Shown piece after piece: positions 25,777-34,308 of a stretch of 64,000 nt of DNA. The DNA lies in contig NC_010995.1 of NCBI RefSeq assembly GCF_000019225.1, positions 4,038,501-4,102,500 of the forward strand, in the 5' to 3' direction. The first letter of the stretch is position 1. The number at the start of each line of letters is the position of its first letter. The notes beneath the pieces were generated by a model, which was not told where the DNA came from, ran no database searches, and was given only the letters and a program-made list of their open reading frames with translations. Source of the DNA: Cellvibrio japonicus Ueda107 (GTDB taxonomy: Bacteria > Pseudomonadota > Gammaproteobacteria > Pseudomonadales > Cellvibrionaceae). A program made the position numbers and the translations under genes.

Positions 25777-25805
25777 AAACGCCACCCGAAGGTGGCGTTT
25801 TTATG
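25777..25805 (-). terminator. Rho-independent terminator after the second glnK
   Basis: AAACGCCACC and GGTGGCGTTT form a perfect 10-base stem around a CGAA tetraloop, with T-rich sequence on both sides. It lies about 20 bases after the glnK stop and probably ends the glnK-amtB-glnK transcript. Confidence 0.92.
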
Positions 25806-25825
25806 GGAGGCAACCAGCTCAATAC

Positions 25826-26164
25826 TTAAACAGCGTCTGAGCCTGTCTCACCTGTACGGATGCGGATAATTTCATCAAGCGGGGAGATAAATATTTTTCC
25901 ATCGCCGATCTTGCCGGTTTGAGCCGCCTTGGTGATGGCTTCAACCGCTTGCTCGACCATGGAATCATCGACCGCCAACTCAATTTTTACCTTGGGCAGA
26001 AAATCCACAACATACTCTGCACCGCGATAGAGTTCTGTGTGGCCCTTCTGACGGCCAAAGCCTTTGACTTCAGTCACAGTCATACCTTGCACGCCCACAT
26101 CGGACAGCGCCGTACGCACGTCGTCAAGCTTGAAAGGTTTTACGACAGCAGTTATCAGTTTCAT
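25826..26164 (-). CDS. glnK: Nitrogen regulatory protein P-II (GlnK type), second copy
   Basis: A 112-residue P-II signalling protein. P-II trimers sense ATP/ADP and 2-oxoglutarate, are uridylylated on Tyr51 by GlnD, and block AmtB. The start MKLITAVVKPFKLDDVR, the T-loop GHTELYRGAEYVVDFLPK with Tyr51, and GKIGDGKIFI are all intact. AAGGA precedes the ATG by 9 bases. This copy lies downstream of amtB; another copy (27647) lies upstream. The two differ mainly at residues 60-85 and in the tail (TGSDAV versus TGDQAL). Which copy is the AmtB partner and which acts more like GlnB cannot be told. Confidence 0.95.
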   Translation of the reverse strand: MKLITAVVKPFKLDDVRTALSDVGVQGMTVTEVKGFGRQKGHTELYRGAEYVVDFLPKVKIELAVDDSMVEQAVEAITKAAQTGKIGDGKIFISPLDEIIRIRTGETGSDAV

Positions 26165-26306
26165 TATAAAAATTCCTTTGCTGGAGTTTTGCGAATGCTG
26201 ATACCGGAACTGCAGGGTGTTGAATTAGCCCGCGTCCAGCGTCTTTGCACTAAAGATACACCCAAGCTTCACAGATCAACAACAATTTTTAACGACCGGG
26301 CTTGTG

Positions 26307-26338
26307 CACCATACCCCACCCGGAGGTAAGGCATGGTG
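26307..26338 (-). other. Imperfect stem-loop just after amtB
   Basis: CACCAT and ATGGTG form the outer stem, with inner CC/GG and ACC/GGT pairs interrupted by mismatches. It starts 9 bases after the amtB stop. There is no T-run, so it may be an attenuating or mRNA-stabilising structure between amtB and the second glnK. It includes a TGCACCA sequence that resembles an NtrC half-site. Confidence 0.4.
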
Positions 26339-26346
26339 TAAGGCCA

Positions 26347-27615
26347 TTATTTGCTGCGGGTAAACTCGGGGTAGGCTTCCATACCGCACTCGGACAGATC
26401 CACACCTTCGAACTCTTCTTCTTCGGAGACACGGATACCGAATACCAGCTTGATGATGAACCATACGAGCAAGCTAACACCGAATACCCAGACAAAGATG
26501 GTCAGGGCACCAACGATCTGGCCAACAAAGCTGGCATCACTGTTGGTGAAGGGCACGGCCAACAACCCCAGGATACCGGCACTACCGTGCACGGAGATAG
26601 CACCAACCGGGTCGTCAATTTTCAGCTTATCCAAACCCAGGATAGAGAAGACAACCAACACACCTCCGAGGGCTCCAATGATAGTAGCACCCAAAGCGCT
26701 TGGAGTATCAGGACCAGCAGTAATCGCCACCAGACCAGCCAGGGCACCGTTCAGAGCCATGGTTAAGTCCGCTTTACCGAACAGCAAGCGAGCAACAATC
26801 AGAGCAGCAACCAAACCACCTGCAGCAGCGGTGTTGGTGTTCAGGAATACCATAGCAACAGCATTTGCATTGTCGATATCACCCAGCTTTAAGACAGAGC
26901 CGCCGTTAAAGCCGAACCAGCCCATCCACAGAATAAACATACCGAGGGTAGCCAGTGGCAAGTTGGCGCCAGTGATCGCGTTAATTTCACCGTTGGGACC
27001 ATATTTGCCTTTACGTGCACCAAGTAACAGAACACCAGCAAGAGCAGCAGAGGCACCCGCCAGGTGCACAATACCTGAACCCGCGAAGTCAGAGAAACCG
27101 AGATCGCCCAGGTTGAACAGGCCAAATACATCGTTGCCGCCCCACGTCCATGAACCTTCCATCGGATAGATAAAACCGGTCATGACTACAGTAAACAGCA
27201 GGAACGGCCAGAGTTTCATACGCTCGGCAACAGCACCGGAGGTGATCGATACTGCAGTAGCAACGAATACCACCTGGAAGAAGAAGTCAGCGGCAGTGGA
27301 ATAAATAGAGCCACCCGTGAAACCATCTTCACGCTCGGCGTACTCACCCAATACTTTGGATGCATCGACATCGCCAATGCCTGACAGGAAGATTTCACCA
27401 CCGTACATGATGGCGTAACCACACACGAGATACATGATGCAGGCAATAGCAAACATACCGACGTTTTTAGCCAAAATTTCAGTGGTGTTTTTAGCGCGTA
27501 CCAAACCGGATTCCAGCATGGCAAAACCCGCTGCCATCCACATCACCAGGGCACCACATACTAAAAAGTAGAAGGTGTCCATCGCATATTGAAGATGATA
27601 AAGATTCTCTTCCAT
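26347..27615 (-). CDS. amtB: Ammonium transporter AmtB
   Basis: A 422-residue ammonium channel of the Amt/Mep/Rh family. Eleven or so membrane helices are evident, with no cleaved signal peptide. Family motifs include AMLESGLVRAKN in helix 1, DFAGSGIVHLAGASAALAG (first pore His) near residue 185 and SVHGSAGILGLLAVP (second pore His) near 344. It conducts ammonium across the inner membrane and is gated by GlnK binding on the cytoplasmic side. GGGGAA precedes the ATG. The gene sits between two glnK copies on the same strand, 31 bases after the first. Confidence 0.97.
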   Translation of the reverse strand: MEENLYHLQYAMDTFYFLVCGALVMWMAAGFAMLESGLVRAKNTTEILAKNVGMFAIACIMYLVCGYAIMYGGEIFLSGIGDVDASKVLGEYAEREDGFTGGSIYSTAADFFFQVVFVATAVSITSGAVAERMKLWPFLLFTVVMTGFIYPMEGSWTWGGNDVFGLFNLGDLGFSDFAGSGIVHLAGASAALAGVLLLGARKGKYGPNGEINAITGANLPLATLGMFILWMGWFGFNGGSVLKLGDIDNANAVAMVFLNTNTAAAGGLVAALIVARLLFGKADLTMALNGALAGLVAITAGPDTPSALGATIIGALGGVLVVFSILGLDKLKIDDPVGAISVHGSAGILGLLAVPFTNSDASFVGQIVGALTIFVWVFGVSLLVWFIIKLVFGIRVSEEEEFEGVDLSECGMEAYPEFTRSK

Positions 27616-27646
27616 TGGTTGTTCCCCGTAGAGTTATTAAAGTGAA

Positions 27647-27985
27647 TTACAGCGCTTGGTCGCCGGTTTCGCCGGTGCGAATACGCACCACCTGCTCCAA
27701 ACTGGACACGAAGATCTTGCCGTCGCCAATTTTGTTGCTATTGGCTGCTTTACTGATGGCCTCTACCACACGATCGGCTTCGGTATCGGCTACAGCGATC
27801 TCCACTTTGGTTTTCGGCAAAAAATCCACCACGTACTCTGCCCCACGGTAGAGTTCGGAGTGGCCCTTCTGACGACCAAAACCTTTGACTTCTGTTACGG
27901 TCATGCCATGCACGCCTATGTCGGAGAGGGCTTCGCGCACCACATCCAGCTTGAACGGCTTGATGATTGCAGTTACCAGTTTCAT
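27647..27985 (-). CDS. glnK: Nitrogen regulatory protein P-II (GlnK type), first copy
   Basis: A 112-residue P-II protein, first gene of the glnK-amtB-glnK cluster. MKLVTAIIKPFKLDVVR, the T-loop GHSELYRGAEYVVDFLPK with Tyr51, and NKIGDGKIFV are present. The frame reaches 28033, but the ATG at 27985 has GGAG about 8 bases upstream and starts at the conserved N-terminus. A -24/-12 promoter (28110) and an NtrC-like site (28210) lie upstream, the classic arrangement for nitrogen control. Expression would rise under nitrogen limitation. Confidence 0.96.
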   Translation of the reverse strand: MKLVTAIIKPFKLDVVREALSDIGVHGMTVTEVKGFGRQKGHSELYRGAEYVVDFLPKTKVEIAVADTEADRVVEAISKAANSNKIGDGKIFVSSLEQVVRIRTGETGDQAL

Positions 27986-28109
27986 TTGACCTGCTCCTAA
28001 AAAAATCCCCGCACCCTGGGGTGCGGGAAACACCGGAAATACTGTCTAGACCGGAGCTACATGCACAAAACTTGCGCTCCAACTGACACTTCGTACTCGC
28101 ATAGAATTT

Positions 28110-28125
28110 TGCATAGAGCAGGCCA
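28110..28125 (-). promoter_or_regulatory. Sigma-54 (-24/-12) promoter of glnK-amtB-glnK
   Basis: Read on the minus strand, TGGCCTGCTCTATGCA has the invariant GG and GC exactly 10 bases apart. TGGC, the G at position 7 and TGCA fit the RpoN consensus. Transcription would start near 28099, about 114 bases before the glnK start codon. Promoters of this cluster are commonly RpoN/NtrC-dependent. Confidence 0.75.
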
Positions 28126-28209
28126 ACTTCGAAAAAACATTAGTTATCAACAATTTAGATGCCAAAGTGCAGATACTGCCCCAAAAACATGGAGGCGCGG
28201 GAAGAAGAG

Positions 28210-28226
28210 CGCACCAAAATGAAGCA
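28210..28226 (-). promoter_or_regulatory. NtrC-like binding site upstream of the sigma-54 promoter
   Basis: CGCACCAAAATGAAGCA matches the NtrC operator TGCACCAAAATGGTGCA at 14 of 17 positions by eye. It lies roughly 110-125 bases upstream of the predicted start of transcription, the usual enhancer distance. A second, poorer half-site (AGCACCA) lies at 28242. The rest of this 400-base gap should also hold the ubiK promoter on the plus strand. Confidence 0.6.
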
Positions 28227-28393
28227 AACTCAATTGTGCGCAGCACCAAAAATGATCAACGGCATACAAAGTTGCCGTTACTGGGATTTATTCACAAACG
28301 CGATAATAAAAAGAGGCGAGCAACAACTGGGACCGAGGTGATCCCAAACTCGCAAATAGGTAGACTATCGACTCGTGTTCCTGGAGCCATAAC

Positions 28394-28627
28394 ATGATTG
28401 CCAATCTCGCCCAACAATTGTTTCAACAACTGCAAGCGCATCTTCCGAACGATGTGGGTTCACTGCCCAAACGCGAATTGCATATCGCCCTCCAATCGGC
28501 CCTGGCCAAATTGGATTTGGTAACCCGCGAGGAATTTGATGCGCAGGCAGCAGTGCTCCAGCGCACCCGCCAAAAATTGGAATTACTGGAGGCGCAGTTG
28601 GCAACACTGCAACAGGAAAACACCTGA
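28394..28627 (+). CDS. ubiK: Ubiquinone biosynthesis accessory factor UbiK
   Basis: A 77-residue coiled-coil protein of the BMFP/YqiC family. UbiK binds UbiJ and lipids and is needed for efficient aerobic ubiquinone synthesis. The amphipathic N-terminus (IANLAQQLFQQLQAHLP), the LVTREEFDAQAAVLQRTRQK segment and the C-terminal leucine-rich coil are typical. GGAG lies 8 bases before the ATG. It is divergent from glnK and followed by comM after 125 bases, an order I remember from Pseudomonas. Confidence 0.93.
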   Translation: MIANLAQQLFQQLQAHLPNDVGSLPKRELHIALQSALAKLDLVTREEFDAQAAVLQRTRQKLELLEAQLATLQQENT

Positions 28628-28752
28628 CATAACGCCATCACTTGGCGGAGTTACTCAAGTACCTTATAGTTCAGGGCCAGCCGCCGGCTCGAACACGGAA
28701 GTCGTGTGAAACGCAAAACCCATTGATTTTCAATCTATTGCAAGGAATGCCC

Positions 28753-30255
28753 ATGTCGCTCGCTATTATCTTTTCCCGCGCCAAACTCGGGATCAATGCC
28801 CCGCAGGTTACCGTAGAAGTCCACCTTTCCAATGGTTTGCCAGGCTTGTCCATCGTCGGCCTGCCGGAAACCGCCGTCAAAGAGAGCAAGGACCGTGTGC
28901 GCAGCGCCATTCTTAACAGCCACCTGGAATTCCCGGCGCGCCGCATTACTGTCAACCTGGCCCCTGCCGATTTACCCAAAGACGGCGGACGCTTCGACTT
29001 GCCCATCGCCCTGGGCATATTGGCAGCCTCAGGGCAAATACCGCGTGAGCCCCTGGCCAATTATGAATTTCTCGGGGAGCTGGCACTGTCCGGTGAATTG
29101 CGCTCGCTCAATGCAGCACTGCCTGCTGCACTCGCCTGTGGTGATGCCAAGCGTGACTTGATAATTAGCACGGCCAATGCGCAGGAAGCGGCCTTGAGCA
29201 GCATCACGCGCGTCTTTGGTGCAGAAAATCTCCTGCAGGTATGTGCCCACTTACATGGGCGCGAGCATTTATTCCAGGCGACACCACCCGCTAGTCCGGA
29301 GCGCCTGGCTCCCAAACTGGATATCCGCGATGTAAAAGGCCAGTGGCAGGCCAAGCGGGCCCTCGAAATCGCGGCCAGCGGCGGCCACAATCTGTTGCTC
29401 TACGGCCCACCGGGGACAGGGAAAACCATGCTGGCCAGCCGCTTGCCCGGCATACTGCCCAGTCTGAGCGAACGCGAGATGCTGGATGTTGCCGCTATTT
29501 ATTCGGTTGCTGCACAACAGCCGGATCACAACATGCACCTTCGTCCTTTTCGCGCCCCGCATCACACAGCGTCCGCGATTGCCCTGGTCGGGGGAGGCAG
29601 CTATCCACGGCCGGGAGAAATATCCCTGGCACACGGCGGTGTTTTATTCCTCGATGAATTGCCCGAATTTTCCCGCCATGTGCTGGAGGTGTTACGCGAG
29701 CCACTGGAAAGTGGCGAGGTGCGAATTTCGCGCGCCAGGGCGCAAGCATCCTATCCGGCGCGCTTTCAATTGGTCGCGGCGATGAACCCTTGCCCCTGTG
29801 GCTACCAGGGCAGTGACCAGCGCCCATGCCGCTGTAGTCCCGACCAGATACGCCGCTATCGCGACCGGATTTCCGGCCCCCTGTTGGATCGTATTGATAT
29901 GCATGTCCTGGTCACGGCCTTGCGCCAGGGAGAAATGCACGCCCACGCCAGCGGTGATTCAAGTGCAGACATCCGCACCCGGGTCGAGCAAACCCGGTCG
30001 CGCCAACTGGCGCGCCAGGGCAAAACCAACAGCCAGCTCAGTGCGCCGGAGCTGGAACAGGTCTGCTACCTGAAAGAGACCGACCGGCAGTTACTGGATC
30101 AGGCCATCAACAAATTGGGGCTTTCCACCCGCGCCTACCACCGTGTACTCAAGCTGGCGCGCACCCTGGCGGATATGGCCGGGCGAGAGCAGTTGACTAC
30201 CGGCGATATTACCGAGGCCCTGAGCTATCGGACATTGGACCGGGCACGCGCCTGA
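28753..30255 (+). CDS. comM: ComM/YifB-family AAA+ helicase (Mg-chelatase-like)
   Basis: ComM is a hexameric AAA+ helicase that drives branch migration during natural transformation. The protein of about 500 residues has the N-terminal ChlI-like domain (IVGLPETAVKESKDRVRSAI), a Walker A motif GPPGTGKTM, Walker B LFLDELPEF and the C-terminal Mg-chelatase domain, with CPCGYQG and a zinc-type Cys cluster after MNPCPC. The frame extends upstream to a TTG at 28642. The ATG at 28753 is chosen because AAGGA lies 6 bases upstream and the protein then begins MSLAIIFSRA, as in the family. Its stop is one base from the stop of the convergent REC-GGDEF-EAL gene, with no terminator between them. Confidence 0.95.
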   Translation: MSLAIIFSRAKLGINAPQVTVEVHLSNGLPGLSIVGLPETAVKESKDRVRSAILNSHLEFPARRITVNLAPADLPKDGGRFDLPIALGILAASGQIPREPLANYEFLGELALSGELRSLNAALPAALACGDAKRDLIISTANAQEAALSSITRVFGAENLLQVCAHLHGREHLFQATPPASPERLAPKLDIRDVKGQWQAKRALEIAASGGHNLLLYGPPGTGKTMLASRLPGILPSLSEREMLDVAAIYSVAAQQPDHNMHLRPFRAPHHTASAIALVGGGSYPRPGEISLAHGGVLFLDELPEFSRHVLEVLREPLESGEVRISRARAQASYPARFQLVAAMNPCPCGYQGSDQRPCRCSPDQIRRYRDRISGPLLDRIDMHVLVTALRQGEMHAHASGDSSADIRTRVEQTRSRQLARQGKTNSQLSAPELEQVCYLKETDRQLLDQAINKLGLSTRAYHRVLKLARTLADMAGREQLTTGDITEALSYRTLDRARA

Positions 30256-30256
30256 A

Positions 30257-31972
30257 TCAACCGGGCAAGATCGCCTGGCCAGACTTAATGCCTTCTACCC
30301 AGTGTTGCAGCTGTACCAGCGTCCTGGGGCCGGAGAAGAATGACCCCTGCATCAGGTCGCAGCCCATGGATTGCAGCCAGTCGCGCTGTTCGCGGCTTTC
30401 CACCCCCTCAACCACCACCCATTTACCGAGGTTGTGGGCCAGGGTAATCATGGCTGCCACCAGGCGCTTGTCAGTGAGGCTGCGATTCAGCTCCGCAATA
30501 AAGCTGGCGTCAATTTTGACCGAGCTGATGGGCAGTCGCTGCAAATGGAGGAATGACGAGTTGCCCGCCCCAAAGCTGTCGAGCAGGAAGTCGATCCCGA
30601 AAAATGACAGGGGACGCATACACAGGGAAACCAGCTCGATGTTTTCCGCAAAGGCCGTTTCCGTCAATTCGAATTCGACATCCCCCGGTTGGATATCGTT
30701 GTCGGCAAAAATCCGCGCCACTTCACGCACCAGGTTGTCATCCCTGAATTGGCGCACCGATAACTTGATCGCCATCATCAAGCGTTCGCCCCAACGCGGC
30801 TGCAAGAGTTTGAGGTCATAACAGGCCTGGCGGATCACCCAGTACCCTAAGGAATTGATCAGGCCGGTTTCCTCCGCCGTAGCGATGAATTCGCTGGCAT
30901 CCAGCAGCCCCTCACCCGGCTTGTTCCAGCGCAGTAATGCCTCCAATGCCACGACCTTGCCGCTGGCGACATCCACCCGCGGCATATAGTGAAGTTCAAA
31001 TTGCTGTTTTTTCAGGGCGATACGCAGGTCGGATTCCAGGCGCAGGCGACGGCGCACATCCTGGTTCATTACCTCGGTAAAAAAGCGATAGCTGCTGCCC
31101 TCCTCCTGCTTGGCGCGATACATCGCCATATCGGCATGTTTGAGCAGGGTATCGGCATCGCGCCCGGCCTGCGGATACATCGCAATCCCGATGCTGGCAC
31201 CGACCACCACCAAGTGCCCGTTAATATCTGCCGGTTGTGACAGGGTGCGGATTACCTTTTCCGCAATATGGGCAACATCCGTATGGTTCTCGATGTTTTG
31301 CAGCAGCAGGGTGAACTCGTCCCCCCCCATACGCGCTACCGAGTCGCTGCGGCGCAGGCAACTGCTGAGCCGCTCCGCACAAATGCGGATGATGGCATCA
31401 CCCGCATCATGGCCAAAGTTGTCATTGACCTGCTTAAACCCATTGAGATCGATAAACATCAGGGTAAAACTGGTGCCGTCGCGCTCAGCCAGGTTGATCG
31501 CATGTTCCAGGCGGTCGCCAAACAGGATGCGGTTGGGGATGTCAGTCAGGGGGTCGTAATGGGCAAGGCGCGTCAAATGCTGCTCGGTGCGTTTGCGTTC
31601 TATGGCATAGCGCAGACAGCGCTCCAGCAGTTGGTGATCAATCTGCCCTTTGATCAGGTAGTCGGCTGCCCCTGCGCGAATTGCCTCGCGATCCACCTCG
31701 GTTTCCATCTCATCGGTCATGACCACAATAGGTGTTTCACACACCTGTACCCGCGCCGCATTGAGCAGGTCGCGCGCGTTGGCCTCGCCCCAGTAGTAAT
31801 CGAGCAGGACAACATCGTATTGGTGGGAGAGGATTTTGGGCAAGGCAAGCCCCAGCCGATCACACCACTCCAATTGATAATGGGTGGCGCGAATCTGGGA
31901 GAGAAGGTTAGCGATAAACAGGTATTCACTCTGTTCACCATCAACCAGCAGGATATGGGTGGTTTGCTCCAT
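30257..31972 (-). CDS. Response regulator with GGDEF domain and degenerate EAL domain
   Basis: A 571-residue cytoplasmic REC-GGDEF-EAL protein. The receiver domain has the phospho-acceptor Asp58 (VVLLDYY), a conserved Thr86 and Lys108. GGDEF (216-220, preceded by RM) looks catalytically intact. The EAL domain keeps EAL (344-346), ELTE, the Lys in VKIDASF and EGVES, but three active-site positions are changed. The usual YQP is YMP (Met330), the metal-binding Asn is Lys403 (AIKLS) and DDFGTG reads DSFGAG (Ser466). It is probably a phospho-regulated diguanylate cyclase whose EAL domain binds rather than cleaves c-di-GMP. The ATG at 31972 is preferred over 32062 because AGGAAAG precedes it. The comM, GGDEF/EAL, rep order resembles Pseudomonas. 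Confidence 0.93.
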   Translation of the reverse strand: MEQTTHILLVDGEQSEYLFIANLLSQIRATHYQLEWCDRLGLALPKILSHQYDVVLLDYYWGEANARDLLNAARVQVCETPIVVMTDEMETEVDREAIRAGAADYLIKGQIDHQLLERCLRYAIERKRTEQHLTRLAHYDPLTDIPNRILFGDRLEHAINLAERDGTSFTLMFIDLNGFKQVNDNFGHDAGDAIIRICAERLSSCLRRSDSVARMGGDEFTLLLQNIENHTDVAHIAEKVIRTLSQPADINGHLVVVGASIGIAMYPQAGRDADTLLKHADMAMYRAKQEEGSSYRFFTEVMNQDVRRRLRLESDLRIALKKQQFELHYMPRVDVASGKVVALEALLRWNKPGEGLLDASEFIATAEETGLINSLGYWVIRQACYDLKLLQPRWGERLMMAIKLSVRQFRDDNLVREVARIFADNDIQPGDVEFELTETAFAENIELVSLCMRPLSFFGIDFLLDSFGAGNSSFLHLQRLPISSVKIDASFIAELNRSLTDKRLVAAMITLAHNLGKWVVVEGVESREQRDWLQSMGCDLMQGSFFSGPRTLVQLQHWVEGIKSGQAILPG

Positions 31973-32189
31973 GGATTTCTTTCCTACGGCGCAGTGACGG
32001 CACACAAGAGCCATCATGGTAGCAGCCGGTTTTGGCAAACAGAACTCTGCCAGATAGAACAAATAGCGGTTAAACGGAATAAAAATTTAGCCGCCAGTTA
32101 TAGCCACACGCCGGAACAGATCGAATCAACGCCAAGCGCCGGGGGGATGTTAGAATGCCGTCCTTGTTTCAACCTGCGCCCGGACTGCT

Positions 32190-34208
32190 GTGACCCAACT
32201 CAACCCCCGTCAACGCGAAGCCGTACTCTATATTGATGGCCCCTGCCTGGTACTGGCGGGGGCCGGTAGTGGCAAGACCAGCGTAATCACGCGCAAGATT
32301 GCCTACCTGATTGAGCAGTGCGATATCCCCGCACGCCACATTGCGGCCCTGACCTTTACCAACAAGGCCGCGCGCGAGATGAAAGAGCGGGTCGGCAAGC
32401 TGGTCAAAGGCAGCGCAGCACGCGGGCTGACTGTCTCGACCTTCCACAACCTGGGGCTCAACATCATCCGTCGCGAGCACAAAACCCTGGGGTTCAAACC
32501 CGGCTTTTCCATCTTTGATGCCGAGGACGCCCGCGCCCTGCTCAAAGAGCTGATGCTCAAGGAAGGTGAACTGGATAACGATCACCTCGACCTGGTCCAG
32601 CACCAGATTTCCAACTGGAAAAATGATCTGGTACACCCCACCAAAGCCCTGAGCCTGGCGCAAAGCCCCGCCGAACAGACTATCGCGCTGATCTACCAGC
32701 GCTACAACCAAGCGCTTAAGGCCTACAATGCTGTCGATTTTGATGACCTGATCCTGATTCCCGTGGCACTGTTCCAGGAACATCCCGAGGTACTGCAGCG
32801 CTGGCAACGCAAAATCCGCTATCTGCTGGTGGATGAATACCAGGACACCAACTCCAGCCAATACCTTCTGGTGCAACTGCTGGTCGGCAATCGCGGCGGC
32901 CTCACGGTCGTGGGTGATGACGACCAGTCCATCTACGCCTGGCGCGGCGCCCGCCCGGAAAACATGTCCCTGCTCAAGCGCGACTATCCCAACCTGCGCC
33001 TGATCAAGCTTGAACAAAACTATCGCTCAACCAGTCGTATCCTGCGCGTTGCCAACCACCTGATCGCTAATAATCCCCACGAGTTTGATAAAGCCCTGTG
33101 GAGTGAAATGGGATTGGGGGAAGCGTTGCGCGTGATCCGTTGCGCCAATGAGGATGCCGAAGCCGAGCGGGTAGCCACTGAAATTCTCACCCAGCGGCTG
33201 CGCAAGCAGTACAAGTTTCGCGATTTTGCTGTGCTCTATCGCGGCAACCACCAGGCGCGGCTGCTGGAGCTTAAACTCCAGCAACACCAGATTCCCTACA
33301 AAATCAGCGGCGGCTCATCCTTTTTCGCCAAAACCGAGATTAAGGACCTGATGGCGTATCTGCGCCTGATCGTTAACCCGGATGATGACAATGCCTTCCT
33401 GCGCATCATCAATACCCCTCGCCGGCAGATTGGCACCAGCACCCTGGAAGCCCTGGGAACCTACGCCAGTGAGCGGCATATCAGTTTATTTGCCGCGCTT
33501 AATGAGATAGGTCTACAAAGTCGCATTCCCGAAAAAAACCTTGAGCGACTGCAGCGATTTGCGCACTGGTTCAAGGGCATTATCCAACAGGTGAGCGGTA
33601 GCGATCCGGTCGCCGCTATCCGCGAGATGATCAACGATATTGATTACGAAACCTGGTTGCACCAGAACTCGGCCAGCAGCAAGGCGGCGGAAAAACGGCT
33701 GGAGAATGTGTACTACCTGGTTGAATCCATCCAGAAAACCCTGGACCGCAGTGCCGATGACGACGAAGGGGATGACTCCCGTATCGAAGATGCCATCGCC
33801 AAGCTGGTATTGCGCGATTTACTGGAGCGCCAGGAAGAGGAGGATTTGTCAGACCAGGTGCAGTTGATGACCCTCCACGCTTCCAAGGGCCTGGAGTTTC
33901 CCCATGTTTTCATGGTGGGCATGGAAGAGGATTTGTTACCCCATCGCAACAGCATCGAAGATAACAATATAGAGGAAGAGCGACGCCTGACGTATGTAGG
34001 CATTACCCGCGCCCAACGCACCCTGACCCTGACCCTGGCGGGCAAGCGCAAACAGTTTGGCGAAATGAGCGAGACCACCCCCAGCCGCTTTCTCGATGAA
34101 CTGCCGCCCGACGATGTGGAATGGGAGGGCTTTGGCGAGCAAAGTGCTGAACGCAACCAGGCCAAAGGTGAGGAAACCCTGAGCAACCTGCTCAATTTGT
34201 TTGATTAA
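32190..34208 (+). CDS. rep: ATP-dependent DNA helicase Rep
   Basis: Rep is a 3'-5' superfamily 1A helicase that helps forks pass protein roadblocks. The 672-residue length is exactly usual. Motifs in order: LNPRQREAV (Q motif), AGAGSGKTS (Walker A), TFTNKAAREMKER (Ia), DEYQDTN (II), VVGDDDQSIYAWRGA (III), LEQNYRST (IV), QLMTLHASKGLEFPHVF (V) and EERRLTYVGITRAQ (VI). The start is GTG at 32190; the protein then begins MTQLNPRQ, as in other Rep proteins. It is divergent from the REC-GGDEF-EAL gene across 217 bases. Confidence 0.97.
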   Translation: MTQLNPRQREAVLYIDGPCLVLAGAGSGKTSVITRKIAYLIEQCDIPARHIAALTFTNKAAREMKERVGKLVKGSAARGLTVSTFHNLGLNIIRREHKTLGFKPGFSIFDAEDARALLKELMLKEGELDNDHLDLVQHQISNWKNDLVHPTKALSLAQSPAEQTIALIYQRYNQALKAYNAVDFDDLILIPVALFQEHPEVLQRWQRKIRYLLVDEYQDTNSSQYLLVQLLVGNRGGLTVVGDDDQSIYAWRGARPENMSLLKRDYPNLRLIKLEQNYRSTSRILRVANHLIANNPHEFDKALWSEMGLGEALRVIRCANEDAEAERVATEILTQRLRKQYKFRDFAVLYRGNHQARLLELKLQQHQIPYKISGGSSFFAKTEIKDLMAYLRLIVNPDDDNAFLRIINTPRRQIGTSTLEALGTYASERHISLFAALNEIGLQSRIPEKNLERLQRFAHWFKGIIQQVSGSDPVAAIREMINDIDYETWLHQNSASSKAAEKRLENVYYLVESIQKTLDRSADDDEGDDSRIEDAIAKLVLRDLLERQEEEDLSDQVQLMTLHASKGLEFPHVFMVGMEEDLLPHRNSIEDNNIEEERRLTYVGITRAQRTLTLTLAGKRKQFGEMSETTPSRFLDELPPDDVEWEGFGEQSAERNQAKGEETLSNLLNLFD

Positions 34209-34246
34209 CGGCAACGTTTAACTAACGGCAATTAGGGCAGCGAACG

Positions 34247-34270
34247 AAAAAGGCGCCGAAGCGCCTTTCT
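34247..34270 (-). terminator. Terminator between rep and cytochrome c5 gene
   Basis: AAAGGCGC and GCGCCTTT pair around a CGAA loop. On the minus strand the stem is followed by TTTTT, so it ends the cytochrome gene. On the plus strand it could also stop rep transcripts. Confidence 0.88.
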
Positions 34271-34308
34271 GGAAAACGGCGGGACTTTCTCACCCGGCTT
34301 GTCCGGCC

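Noticed and set aside
26164..26347. Separate sigma-54 promoter for the second glnK
   Set aside because: Candidate GG/GC pairs have spacings of 11-13 bases; only a single NtrC-like half-site was found, so read-through from amtB is more likely.
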